Notes under the pieces: generated by a model | The model's database searches: none | What the model was told of the DNA's origin: nothing | What the model saw: only the letters and a program-made list of their open reading frames with translations | In this document: one piece after another, positions 43,960 through 52,021 of the stretch | Numbering within the stretch: the stretch's first letter is position 1 | How the letters are laid out: every line of letters begins with the position of its first letter | Made by a program: the position numbers and the translations under genes | DNA from: Citrobacter telavivensis | Lineage (GTDB): Bacteria; Pseudomonadota; Gammaproteobacteria; Enterobacterales; Enterobacteriaceae | DNA: 64,000 bases | Assembly (NCBI GenBank): GCA_009363175.1 | Contig: CP045205.1 | Location: 4,402,001-4,466,000, forward strand | Reading direction: 5' to 3'

Positions 43960-45234
43960 TTATTCACCAGATGCCTGCTGCGCTTCCGGCTTACCGTAAA
44001 TCAGTAATGGCTTGCTCTGACCGCCGATCACCGACTCATCAATCACCACTTTTTCGACGTCTTCCATTGAAGGCAGATCGTACATGGTATCCAACAGCGC
44101 GGCTTCTACGATGGAACGCAGACCACGGGCACCGGTTTTACGCGCCATCGCTTTGCGGGCAATCGCATCCAGCGCTTCGTCGCGGAATTCCAGGTCAACG
44201 CCTTCGAGGTTGAACAACGCCTGATACTGCTTGGTCAGGGCGTTTTTCGGCTCTTTCAGGATCTGGATCAGCGCTTCTTCGCTCAGTTCACTCAGCGTCG
44301 CCACGACCGGCAGACGACCGATGAACTCAGGAATCAGACCGAACTTGATCAAATCTTCCGGTTCTACCTGCGAGAGCAGTTCGCCTTCGCTGGCCTTGTC
44401 GGATTTCGCTTTCACCGTCGCGCCAAAGCCAATGCCGGAGCCGGTTTCAACGCGGTTGGCGATCACTTTATCCAGACCGGCAAATGCGCCGCCACAGATA
44501 AACAGGATCTTAGAGGTATCTACCTGCAAGAATTCCTGTTGCGGATGTTTACGTCCACCCTGCGGCGGAACGGCGGCAACCGTCCCTTCGATCAGTTTCA
44601 GCAGCGCCTGCTGTACGCCTTCGCCGGAAACGTCACGGGTAATCGACGGGTTGTCAGACTTGCGGGAAATCTTATCAATTTCATCGATATAGACGATACC
44701 ACGCTGTGCCTTCTGCACATCGTAGTCGCACTTCTGCAACAGTTTCTGAATAATGTTCTCAACGTCTTCACCCACGTAACCCGCTTCGGTCAGCGTGGTG
44801 GCATCCGCCATCGTGAACGGGACGTCCAGCAGACGCGCCAGCGTTTCCGCCAACAGCGTTTTACCGGAACCGGTCGGGCCGATCAGCAGAATGTTACTTT
44901 TGCCCAATTCGACGCCATTGCTGGTGTCGCCATTGCGCAGACGTTTGTAGTGGTTGTATACCGCGACCGCCAGCACTTTCTTCGCCTGTTCCTGACCAAT
45001 GACGTAATCGTCAAGGTGGTTACGAATTTCGTGTGGCGTCGGCAGCGCACTGCGTTCACGATGCGGTGCAACTTCCTTAATCTCTTCGCGAATGATGTCG
45101 TTACACAAATCGACACATTCATCGCAGATATACACGGATGGACCGGCGATGAGCTTACGCACTTCATGCTGGCTTTTGCCGCAAAAAGAGCAGTACAACA
45201 ATTTGCCCGAGCCATCTTTGCGTTTATCTGTCAT
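43960..45234 (-). CDS. clpX: ClpXP protease ATPase subunit ClpX
   Basis: 424 residues. Hexameric AAA+ unfoldase that recognises ssrA-tagged and other substrates and feeds them to ClpP. N-terminal Cys4 zinc domain (CSFCGK...CDECVDLC), Walker A GPTGSGKT (about 119-126), Walker B IDEIDKI, pore loops including the GYVGEDVE segment, and the IGF-type ClpP-binding loop (GIGFGA). Lies 127 bp after clpP on the same strand. Confidence 0.97.
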   Translation of the reverse strand: MTDKRKDGSGKLLYCSFCGKSQHEVRKLIAGPSVYICDECVDLCNDIIREEIKEVAPHRERSALPTPHEIRNHLDDYVIGQEQAKKVLAVAVYNHYKRLRNGDTSNGVELGKSNILLIGPTGSGKTLLAETLARLLDVPFTMADATTLTEAGYVGEDVENIIQKLLQKCDYDVQKAQRGIVYIDEIDKISRKSDNPSITRDVSGEGVQQALLKLIEGTVAAVPPQGGRKHPQQEFLQVDTSKILFICGGAFAGLDKVIANRVETGSGIGFGATVKAKSDKASEGELLSQVEPEDLIKFGLIPEFIGRLPVVATLSELSEEALIQILKEPKNALTKQYQALFNLEGVDLEFRDEALDAIARKAMARKTGARGLRSIVEAALLDTMYDLPSMEDVEKVVIDESVIGGQSKPLLIYGKPEAQQASGE

Positions 45235-45361
45235 GAGTCAAAACCTCTTCTTTGTTCTTTGTGCCGCACACGACGACGCAAAATGCCATTCTCAGGCGCA
45301 ACTCGCTTTGTCGCGTTGTGCCGCCCCTGGTAAGTATAGCGGCAGAGTTGCGCCCCGGGCA

Positions 45362-45985
45362 TCAATTACGATGGGTCAAAATCGAGTCGACTAAGCCATA
45401 CTCAACTGCCTCAGCGGCAGAGAGGAAGCGATCGCGCTCAGTATCACGTTCAATCTGCTCAAGAGATTGACCCGTATGGTGTGCCATAAGTTCGTTCATA
45501 CGCCCTTTTACTTTCAGGATTTCACGGGCGTGAATTTCAATATCTGTTGCCTGACCCTGGTAACCACCCAACGGCTGGTGAATCATAACGCGGGAGTTCG
45601 GCAGGCAGAAACGTTTACCTTTCGCCCCGGCTGTCAGCAAGAACGCGCCCATCGAGGCCGCCTGGCCCATACAGATGGTGCTGACGTCTGGCTTAATAAA
45701 CTGCATGGTGTCATAAATCGACATGCCTGCGGTGATCACGCCACCCGGAGAGTTAATGTACAGGTAGATATCTTTTTCCGGGTTTTCCGCTTCCAGGAAC
45801 AGCATCTGCGCCACAATCAGGTTAGCCATATGATCTTCGACCTGGCCGGTCAGAAAAATGACACGTTCCTTAAGTAGACGAGAGTAGATATCAAAAGAGC
45901 GCTCACCACGTGAGGTCTGTTCAATGACCATCGGCACCAGCGCCATATGGGGTGCAAAGTTATCTCGTTCGCCGCTGTATGACAT
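45362..45985 (-). CDS. clpP: ClpP protease proteolytic subunit
   Basis: 207 residues including a 14-residue propeptide. Serine peptidase forming a tetradecameric barrel with ClpX or ClpA. Catalytic Ser in GQAASMGAFLL (Ser111), His in RVMIHQPLGG (His136), Asp near RDTERDRFLSA (Asp185). An open frame extends 39 codons upstream, but MSYSGERDNFAPHM is the family start and has CAGGAGACGG before it. Heat-shock promoter upstream; clpX follows. Confidence 0.97.
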   Translation of the reverse strand: MSYSGERDNFAPHMALVPMVIEQTSRGERSFDIYSRLLKERVIFLTGQVEDHMANLIVAQMLFLEAENPEKDIYLYINSPGGVITAGMSIYDTMQFIKPDVSTICMGQAASMGAFLLTAGAKGKRFCLPNSRVMIHQPLGGYQGQATDIEIHAREILKVKGRMNELMAHHTGQSLEQIERDTERDRFLSAAEAVEYGLVDSILTHRN

Positions 45986-46065
45986 TTCCGTCTCCTGGAT
46001 AAAAAATGAAAAAACCTGCTGTACCGATTGTAACCTTATGGACGGATTATCAGCTAGTCCCTCTG

Positions 46066-46094
46066 TTATGGGTACGGCATCGCCATAATTCAAG
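46066..46094 (-). promoter_or_regulatory. Sigma-32 promoter of clpP-clpX
   Basis: CTTGAAT (46094-46088), 14-bp spacer, ACCCATAA (46073-46066) on the minus strand, about 85-110 bp before clpP. Close to the RpoH consensus and in the position of the known E. coli clpP promoter. Confidence 0.78.
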
Positions 46095-46166
46095 CATAAC
46101 AATCTTTTGCTTTAACGCTAACACCGAAAAACGCTTTTTCGCACTCTTCCATGCAAAAGTCGTGAC

Positions 46167-46201
46167 AAAAAAAAGACCCGCCACCTGACGGTGACGGGCC
46201 T
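46167..46201 (-). terminator. Terminator of tig
   Basis: Minus strand GGCCCGTCACC-GTCA-GGTGGCGGGTC then eight T's; about 30 bp after the tig stop and upstream of the clpP promoter. Confidence 0.9.
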
Positions 46202-46230
46202 TTGTGCGAATTTCGCGCGATTAAGCGGAA

Positions 46231-47529
46231 TTACGCCTGCTGGTTCATCAGCTCATTGAAGGTCGTGGCTTTTTCAGTCACTTTCGCTTTCGCCAGAACC
46301 GCTTCAACAGCCTGTTCTTCCAGAGCGACGTTGCGCATGTTGTCCATCAGCTCTTTATTTTTGCTGTAGAACTCGATCACTTCTTTCGGATCTTCGTAAG
46401 CAGAAGCCATCTCTTCGATCAGGCCCTTCACGCGATCTTCATCCGCTTTCAGTTCATTGGTACGAATCACTTCGCCCAGCAGCAAACCAACCACTACGCG
46501 ACGCTTAGCCTGTTCTTCGAACAGTTCACGCGGCAGTTCCAGAGCTTGTTTCTCGTTACCGCCGAAACGCTGAGCAGCCTGACGACGCAGAACGTCGATT
46601 TCGCTGTCGATCAGAGCAGCAGGAACGTCGATGTCGTTCGCTTTCACCAGACCGTCGATGGCCTGAGTTTTAACACGGTTACGCACTGCGCCTTTCAGCT
46701 CGCGTTCCATGTTTTTACGCACTTCAGCACGCAGACCGGCAACAGAACCATCTTCAACGCCGAAACGTTTGATGAATTCTTCAGTCAGTTCCGGCAGCTC
46801 ACGCTCTTCCACTTTCTTCAGGTTAATGGCAAATTTCGCCGCTTTACCTTTCAGGTTTTCAGCGTGGTAGTCTTCCGGGAAGGTCACGTCGATGGTGAAC
46901 TCTTCGCCTGCTTTGTGACCTTTGATACCGTCTTCAAAGCCCGGGATCATACGACCCTGGCCCATTGCCAGTACGAAATCAGACGCTTTACCGCCTTCGA
47001 ACTCTTCGCCGTCTACAGAACCAGTAAAGTCGAGGGTGACGCGGTCTTCTGCATCCGCAGCGCCGTCTTTATCTTTCCAGGTCGCCTGCTGCTTACGCAG
47101 AGTGTCCAGCATCACGTCAACATCGGCGTCGGTAACGTCAACAACCGGTTTTTCAACTTCGATTGCGTCCAGACCGGTCAGTTCAACTTCCGGATAGACT
47201 TCGAATTCAACCGCGTAGGTGAAGTCTTCACCCAGTTTGTATTCGCCCGGAACGTAGTTCGGTGCACCCGCTGGATTGATTTTTTCTTTGATGATGGCAT
47301 CAACGAAGTTGCGGCTCATCAGGTCACCCAGAACGTCCTGGCGAACAGACGCGCCATAACGCTGAGCAACAACATTCATCGGTACTTTGCCTTTACGGAA
47401 GCCGTCAATACGTACTTTCTTCGCTACGTTGACCAGCTCGCTTTTAACAGCGGTCTCGATGCTGTCAGCAGCGATAGTAATCGTTACACGGCGGCCAAGG
47501 CCTTGAGTGGTTTCAACTGAAACTTGCAT
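46231..47529 (-). CDS. tig: Trigger factor
   Basis: 432 residues. Ribosome-bound chaperone that receives nascent chains and has prolyl isomerase activity. N-terminal ribosome-docking domain with the signature GFRKGKVP (about residues 43-50), FKBP-type PPIase domain (about 150-245: EDRVTLDFTGSVDGEEFEGG, in parts; MIPGFEDGI), and a helical C-terminal domain. Own promoter and terminator visible on both sides. Confidence 0.97.
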   Translation of the reverse strand: MQVSVETTQGLGRRVTITIAADSIETAVKSELVNVAKKVRIDGFRKGKVPMNVVAQRYGASVRQDVLGDLMSRNFVDAIIKEKINPAGAPNYVPGEYKLGEDFTYAVEFEVYPEVELTGLDAIEVEKPVVDVTDADVDVMLDTLRKQQATWKDKDGAADAEDRVTLDFTGSVDGEEFEGGKASDFVLAMGQGRMIPGFEDGIKGHKAGEEFTIDVTFPEDYHAENLKGKAAKFAINLKKVEERELPELTEEFIKRFGVEDGSVAGLRAEVRKNMERELKGAVRNRVKTQAIDGLVKANDIDVPAALIDSEIDVLRRQAAQRFGGNEKQALELPRELFEEQAKRRVVVGLLLGEVIRTNELKADEDRVKGLIEEMASAYEDPKEVIEFYSKNKELMDNMRNVALEEQAVEAVLAKAKVTEKATTFNELMNQQA

Positions 47530-47673
47530 CTTGTTACCTCAAAAAATCACAGTGCTCGGTCAACTCTACTCCGCAAGCACAGATTATTAGCTTCGCGGAA
47601 CCGGGATGTTCTCTTAATCAATCACATTCCCTGTCGTCAGAATCATCCCGAAGACATTCAAATAAGACGCGGC

Positions 47674-47702
47674 ATTATAGCGGCATCACTTTTATGAGTC
47701 GA
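47674..47702 (-). promoter_or_regulatory. Probable sigma-70 promoter of tig; rest of the tig-bolA gap
   Basis: Minus strand TCGACT (47702-47697), 17-bp spacer, TATAAT (47679-47674), giving a leader of about 140 nt before the tig ATG. The whole tig-bolA interval (47530-47870) otherwise contains only the bolA terminator; no further gene was seen. Confidence 0.62.
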
Positions 47703-47795
47703 GAACGGTTATTGCGCGTTGCTGCGGCATTTTTCACAATTCCCGGCTATTTTTGCCCTGAAAAGGGTCTGACCAGTGCAAAATTCAGACAAAAC

Positions 47796-47817
47796 AAAAC
47801 GGCCCGCAGGCCGTTTT
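47796..47817 (-). terminator. Terminator of bolA
   Basis: AAAACGGCC (47796-47804), loop CGCA, GGCCGTTTT (47809-47817): symmetric hairpin; on the minus strand the T-run is TTTTGTTTTG. About 50 bp after the bolA stop. Confidence 0.78.
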
Positions 47818-47870
47818 CACATAATCTTTAGCAACATACTGGAAAAACGCCAGCGGTTGCAAATGCGTTT

Positions 47871-48188
47871 TTAAGCGATGCTTCCCGCTCCACGACACGG
47901 TGGCGACGCAAAGATCGTATCCTGCAATCCTTCCCATTCTTTAATGGTATAGGTATGTAGCGCCAGCGCATGGACCGTTGTGGACAGTTCTGCGGTTAAC
48001 GTACCGTAGATCATCCGATGACGATTCAAAAAACGCTCGCCGGTAAAGCGATCGCTAACCAGAACGACTTTAAAATGGCTTTCTGAACCAGCCGGGACAT
48101 TGTGACGATAGCTTTCATCCACGACTTCGAGGAACACGGGTTGGAACGCTGCCCTTAATTTTTCTTCTATTTGCTCACGTATCATCAT
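47871..48188 (-). CDS. bolA: Transcriptional regulator/Fe-S partner BolA
   Basis: 105 residues from MMIREQIEEKLRAAFQPV. General-stress morphogene that alters expression of penicillin-binding protein genes and, as a class II KH-like protein, binds monothiol glutaredoxins. The conserved YRHNVPAGSESHFKVVLVS and RFLNRHRMIYGTL segments (the second containing the conserved His) are intact. Divergent from yajG. Confidence 0.95.
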   Translation of the reverse strand: MMIREQIEEKLRAAFQPVFLEVVDESYRHNVPAGSESHFKVVLVSDRFTGERFLNRHRMIYGTLTAELSTTVHALALHTYTIKEWEGLQDTIFASPPCRGAGSIA

Positions 48189-48234
48189 GATATATCTCCT
48201 CAAACGGCGCTGAGATGTCACCCATCCCTTTAAA

Positions 48235-48243
48235 TATTAGCCG
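48235..48243 (-). promoter_or_regulatory. Possible gearbox -10 element of bolA; bolA-yajG intergenic region
   Basis: CGGCTAATA on the minus strand is one base from the CGGCTAGTA box of the E. coli bolA1p promoter, about 47-55 bp before the bolA start. No clear -35 was found. The rest of the 307-bp divergent gap (48189-48495) shows nothing else that I can name. Confidence 0.42.
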
Positions 48244-48495
48244 CTTTTACCGGTTCCATTACACCATTACAACAAAAATTTAGCCTTCGTCTGATTTTCG
48301 CTGTCAAAGCGATGAAGTTTACTGATTCAACCCTTTGGTCGATGGCATAAACCCCAAATTTAATCCCTGTCACCTCATTATTCGGACAACATGATGAATT
48401 TACATACGTTACCCACTTCCCCTCGCCGTTGGCGATGTTATGATGGCGGAAATTATTCTCTATCCATATGATTCAGAGTTACTGAGAACACGAAC

Positions 48496-49074
48496 ATGCT
48501 AAAAAAAATCCTCTTCCCGTTAATCGCGCTTTTCATGCTGGCAGGCTGTGCGACACCGCCAACCACGATTGACGTTTCGCCTAAAATCACGCTTCCGCAG
48601 CAGGATCCCAGTCTGATGGGTGTGACCGTCAGCATCAACGGCGCCGATCAGCGTCCGGACCAGGCGCTGGCGAAAGTGACCCGCGACAATCAACTGGTCA
48701 CGCTGACCGCTTCTCGCGATCTGCGCTTCCTGTTACAAGAAGTACTGGAAAAACAGATGACCTCCCGCGGTTATATGGTAGGCCCGAACGGTGCGGTCAA
48801 CCTGCAGATTATCGTGAACCAGCTGTATGCCGACGTATCTCAGGGCAACGTTCGCTACAACATCGCGACCAAAGCGGATATCGCTATCATCGCCACCGCA
48901 GCGAATGGCAACAAGATGACCAAAAACTACCGTGCCAGCTACTCTGTTGAAGGGGCTTTCCAGGCCACCAACAAGAATATCGCTAACGCGGTTAACAGCG
49001 TCCTGACCGACACTATCGCTGACATGTCTCAGGACACCAGCGTCCACGATTTCATCAAGCAAAACGCGCGTTAA
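48496..49074 (+). CDS. yajG: YajG family lipoprotein
   Basis: 192 residues. Signal peptide MLKKILFPLIALFMLAGC with lipobox LAGC (acyl Cys at 18) and Ala at +2, suggesting outer-membrane localisation. The mature part is a single alpha/beta domain (VTVSINGADQRPDQALAKVT; LQIIVNQLYADVSQGNVRYN). Function unknown, though it is encoded directly upstream of ampG in enterobacteria. A terminator separates it from ampG. Confidence 0.93.
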   Translation: MLKKILFPLIALFMLAGCATPPTTIDVSPKITLPQQDPSLMGVTVSINGADQRPDQALAKVTRDNQLVTLTASRDLRFLLQEVLEKQMTSRGYMVGPNGAVNLQIIVNQLYADVSQGNVRYNIATKADIAIIATAANGNKMTKNYRASYSVEGAFQATNKNIANAVNSVLTDTIADMSQDTSVHDFIKQNAR

Positions 49075-49084
49075 TTCCGTCTAC

Positions 49085-49112
49085 TGACCCGGCACCTCGC
49101 CGGGTCAGTTTT
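49085..49112 (+). terminator. Terminator between yajG and ampG
   Basis: TGACCCGGC (49085-49093), loop ACCTC, GCCGGGTCA (49099-49107), then GTTTT. It lies only 8 bp before the ampG start codon, so ampG expression depends on read-through or on a promoter inside yajG. Confidence 0.78.
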
Positions 49113-49119
49113 CATGCCC

Positions 49120-50595
49120 ATGTCCAATCATTACTTACGCATTTTTCAGCAACCGAAATCAGCCATTTTGCTGATGCTAGGCTTTGCCTCCGGTCTGCCG
49201 CTCGCACTCACCTCCGGTACGCTTCAGGCGTGGATGACCGTCGAAAATATCGACCTGAAAACCATCGGTTTCTTTTCGCTGGTCGGTCAGGCCTATGTCT
49301 TTAAGTTTCTCTGGTCTCCGGTCATGGACCGTTACACGCCGCCCTTTTTAGGCCGTCGGCGCGGATGGTTACTGACGACACAATGTCTCTTACTGATTTC
49401 CATCGCCGCAATGGGCTTTCTGGAACCGGGAACCCAGTTACGCTGGATGGCAGCGCTGGCGGTAGTGATTGCCTTTTGCTCGGCCTCGCAGGACATCGTG
49501 TTTGACGCCTGGAAAACGGACGTCTTAACCGCAGAAGAGCGCGGAACCGGTGCGGCAATCAGCGTGCTCGGCTACCGTCTCGGGATGCTGGTGTCCGGCG
49601 GACTGGCACTGTGGATGGCCGACCGCTGGCTCGGCTGGCAGGGCATGTACTGGCTGATGGCGGCATTTCTGATCCCCTGCATTATTTCCACGCTGCTCGC
49701 TCCCGAACCGACTGACACTATTCCAGTGCCAAAAACGCTGGAACAGGCAGTGGCCGCCCCGCTGCGCGATTTCTTTGGTCGCAACAACGCCTGGCTGATT
49801 TTGCTGCTCATCATCCTTTATAAGCTGGGTGATGCCTTCGCGATGACCCTGACCACCACCTTTTTGATTCGTGGCGTTGGCTTCGACGCCGGTGAAGTCG
49901 GCGTCGTCAATAAAACGCTGGGATTGATTGCCACCATTATTGGCGCGCTGTACGGCGGGGTATTGATGCAACGTTTGACGCTGTTTCGCGCGTTGCTGCT
50001 TTTCGGCATCCTGCAGGGCGTCTCTAACACCGGATACTGGCTCCTTTCGGTGACGGACAAACACATGTTCAGCATGGCTGCCGCCGTGTTTTTCGAAAAC
50101 CTGTGCGGGGGAATGGGCACGTCGGCGTTTGTCGCGCTGCTGATGACGCTGTGTAATAAGTCGTTTTCCGCCACCCAGTTTGCCCTGTTGTCGGCACTTT
50201 CTGCCGTGGGGCGCGTCTATGTTGGTCCGGTTGCCGGCTGGTTTGTCGAAGCCCACGGCTGGTCGACATTTTATCTTTTCTCGGTTGTGGCGGCCGTTCC
50301 GGGTCTGCTATTGCTGTTGGTGTGTCGGCAAACGCTGGAGTACACGCGACAGAGCGAAAGTTTCCTGCCGCGCACAGAGTTCCGTTCAGCCTACAGTCTG
50401 GCATTATGGATCCTGATGACAGGATGTGCGTTGCTCGCCGTCTGGCTGCTGCTCCTGTCGATGAACGCGCTGGACTTTACTAACTTCTCCTTCCTCGCAG
50501 GATTACTGGAAATCGCGTTATCTGTCGCCATTTTCGGCATCGTGTTTGGCGGATTGCTCGACTATCTGGCGCTGCGCAAAACGCGACTGGTGTAA
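49120..50595 (+). CDS. ampG: Anhydromuropeptide permease AmpG
   Basis: 491 residues from MSNHYLRIFQQPKSAILL; an ATG two codons earlier is in frame. Major-facilitator permease that brings GlcNAc-anhydroMurNAc-peptides into the cytoplasm for cell-wall recycling; needed for AmpC induction where ampR is present. Fourteen hydrophobic segments; conserved loops DRYTPPFLGRRRGWL and SASQDIVFDAWKTDVL are present. yajG lies 45 bp upstream with a terminator between. Confidence 0.95.
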   Translation: MSNHYLRIFQQPKSAILLMLGFASGLPLALTSGTLQAWMTVENIDLKTIGFFSLVGQAYVFKFLWSPVMDRYTPPFLGRRRGWLLTTQCLLLISIAAMGFLEPGTQLRWMAALAVVIAFCSASQDIVFDAWKTDVLTAEERGTGAAISVLGYRLGMLVSGGLALWMADRWLGWQGMYWLMAAFLIPCIISTLLAPEPTDTIPVPKTLEQAVAAPLRDFFGRNNAWLILLLIILYKLGDAFAMTLTTTFLIRGVGFDAGEVGVVNKTLGLIATIIGALYGGVLMQRLTLFRALLLFGILQGVSNTGYWLLSVTDKHMFSMAAAVFFENLCGGMGTSAFVALLMTLCNKSFSATQFALLSALSAVGRVYVGPVAGWFVEAHGWSTFYLFSVVAAVPGLLLLLVCRQTLEYTRQSESFLPRTEFRSAYSLALWILMTGCALLAVWLLLLSMNALDFTNFSFLAGLLEIALSVAIFGIVFGGLLDYLALRKTRLV

Positions 50596-50976
50596 ACTGC
50601 CGCTCTTATTTAGCCGTTGTAATCACCCTGCGTAATTATATCGACTAAATAAACAGCAACTGAAAAAATTAATATTTGTTGTTTTGTGCGCAATAGAATC
50701 TGGAAATTATTGACGCCTTTTATAGGTTTTATTTTCCTTGATCGATTCAGCCTGAACACATTTATATTTTGTATTTAATTTGTCTCTTTATTGATAATCA
50801 GTTGTTAAGCAATTGTTTTATTTTCGCATTGGTTATACCAATTGCCCTCCTGTCACCTCCCTGAAGTCTCCTTTCGTTATAACGTGATGTTGCAACAGGT
50901 TCTTAATGTAGTGGCGACACATCTTGCAACATATGTGACACGGGCGGCAGAACCCGGTAACACAGATCCAATGATG

Positions 50977-51005
50977 TTTACAGTAATGTAACCTTCCCGT
51001 AAAAT
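50977..51005 (+). promoter_or_regulatory. Promoter of the cyo operon; ampG-cyoA intergenic region
   Basis: TTTACA (50977-50982), 17-bp spacer, TAAAAT (51000-51005), about 50 bp before cyoA. Each box differs from consensus at one base. The rest of the 459-bp gap (50596-51054) is strongly AT-rich and has no gene. In E. coli cyo is repressed by ArcA and Fnr without oxygen, and such sites would be expected here, but I could not define one with confidence. Confidence 0.72.
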
Positions 51006-51054
51006 GCCCACACACTTTAAACGCCACCAGGTCCCGTGGAATTGAGGTCGTTAA

Positions 51055-52002
51055 ATGAGACTCAGGAAATACAATAAAAGTTTGGGATGGATGTCATTAA
51101 TTGCAGGCACTGCATTACTCAGTGGCTGTAATTCTGCGCTGTTAGATCCCAAAGGACAGATTGGACTGGAGCAACGTTCACTGATACTGACGGCATTTGG
51201 CCTGATGTTGATCGTCGTTATTCCTGCAATCTTGATGGCTGTAGGTTTTGCCTGGAAGTACCGTGCAAGCAATAAAGATGCGAAGTATAGCCCGAACTGG
51301 TCACACTCCAATAAAGTGGAAGCTGTGGTCTGGACGGTGCCTATCTTAATCATTATTTTCCTTGCGGTGTTGACCTGGAAAACCACTCACGCTCTTGAGC
51401 CAAGCAAGCCGCTGGCGCATGACGAGAAGCCCATTACCATCGAAGTGGTTTCCATGGACTGGAAATGGTTCTTCATCTACCCGGAACAGGGCATTGCTAC
51501 CGTGAATGAAATCGCCTTCCCGGCGAACACTCCGGTTTACTTCAAAGTGACCTCCAACTCCGTGATGAACTCCTTCTTCATCCCACGTCTGGGTAGCCAG
51601 ATTTATGCCATGGCCGGTATGCAGACTCGACTGCATCTGATCGCCAATGAAGCCGGTACCTATGATGGTATCTCCGCAAGCTATAGCGGACCTGGCTTCT
51701 CCGGTATGAAATTCAAGGCTATCGCTACACAGGACCGCGCCGCATTCGACCAATGGGTTGCTAAAGCGAAACAGTCACCGAACACCATGAGCGACATGGC
51801 TGCGTTCGAGAAAGTGGCTGCGCCAAGCGAATACAACCAGGTGGAATACTTCTCCAACGTGAAACCCGATTTGTTTAAAGACGTTATTAACAAATTTATG
51901 GCTCACGGTAAGAGCATGGACATGACCCAACCCGAAGGTGAGCACAACGCACACGAAGGCATGGAAGGCATGGACATGAGCCACGCGGAATCCGCTCACT
52001 AA
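51055..52002 (+). CDS. cyoA: Cytochrome bo3 ubiquinol oxidase subunit II
   Basis: 315 residues. Lipoprotein subunit of the proton-pumping terminal oxidase: signal peptide with lipobox LLSGC (acyl Cys at 25), two membrane helices (about 50-70 and 93-113) and a periplasmic cupredoxin-like domain without CuA ligands (VSMDWKWFFIYPEQGIATVN). The C-terminus is His/Met-rich (GEHNAHEGMEGMDMSHAESAH, in parts). First gene of cyoABCDE, 19 bp before cyoB. Confidence 0.97.
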   Translation: MRLRKYNKSLGWMSLIAGTALLSGCNSALLDPKGQIGLEQRSLILTAFGLMLIVVIPAILMAVGFAWKYRASNKDAKYSPNWSHSNKVEAVVWTVPILIIIFLAVLTWKTTHALEPSKPLAHDEKPITIEVVSMDWKWFFIYPEQGIATVNEIAFPANTPVYFKVTSNSVMNSFFIPRLGSQIYAMAGMQTRLHLIANEAGTYDGISASYSGPGFSGMKFKAIATQDRAAFDQWVAKAKQSPNTMSDMAAFEKVAAPSEYNQVEYFSNVKPDLFKDVINKFMAHGKSMDMTQPEGEHNAHEGMEGMDMSHAESAH

Positions 52003-52021
52003 GGGGCCGAGGAAGAATACG

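Noticed and set aside
50735..50752. Fnr box (TTGATCGATTCA) upstream of cyoA
   Set aside because: Only one half matches TTGAT-N4-ATCAA and it is about 240 bp upstream of the promoter, too weak to annotate.
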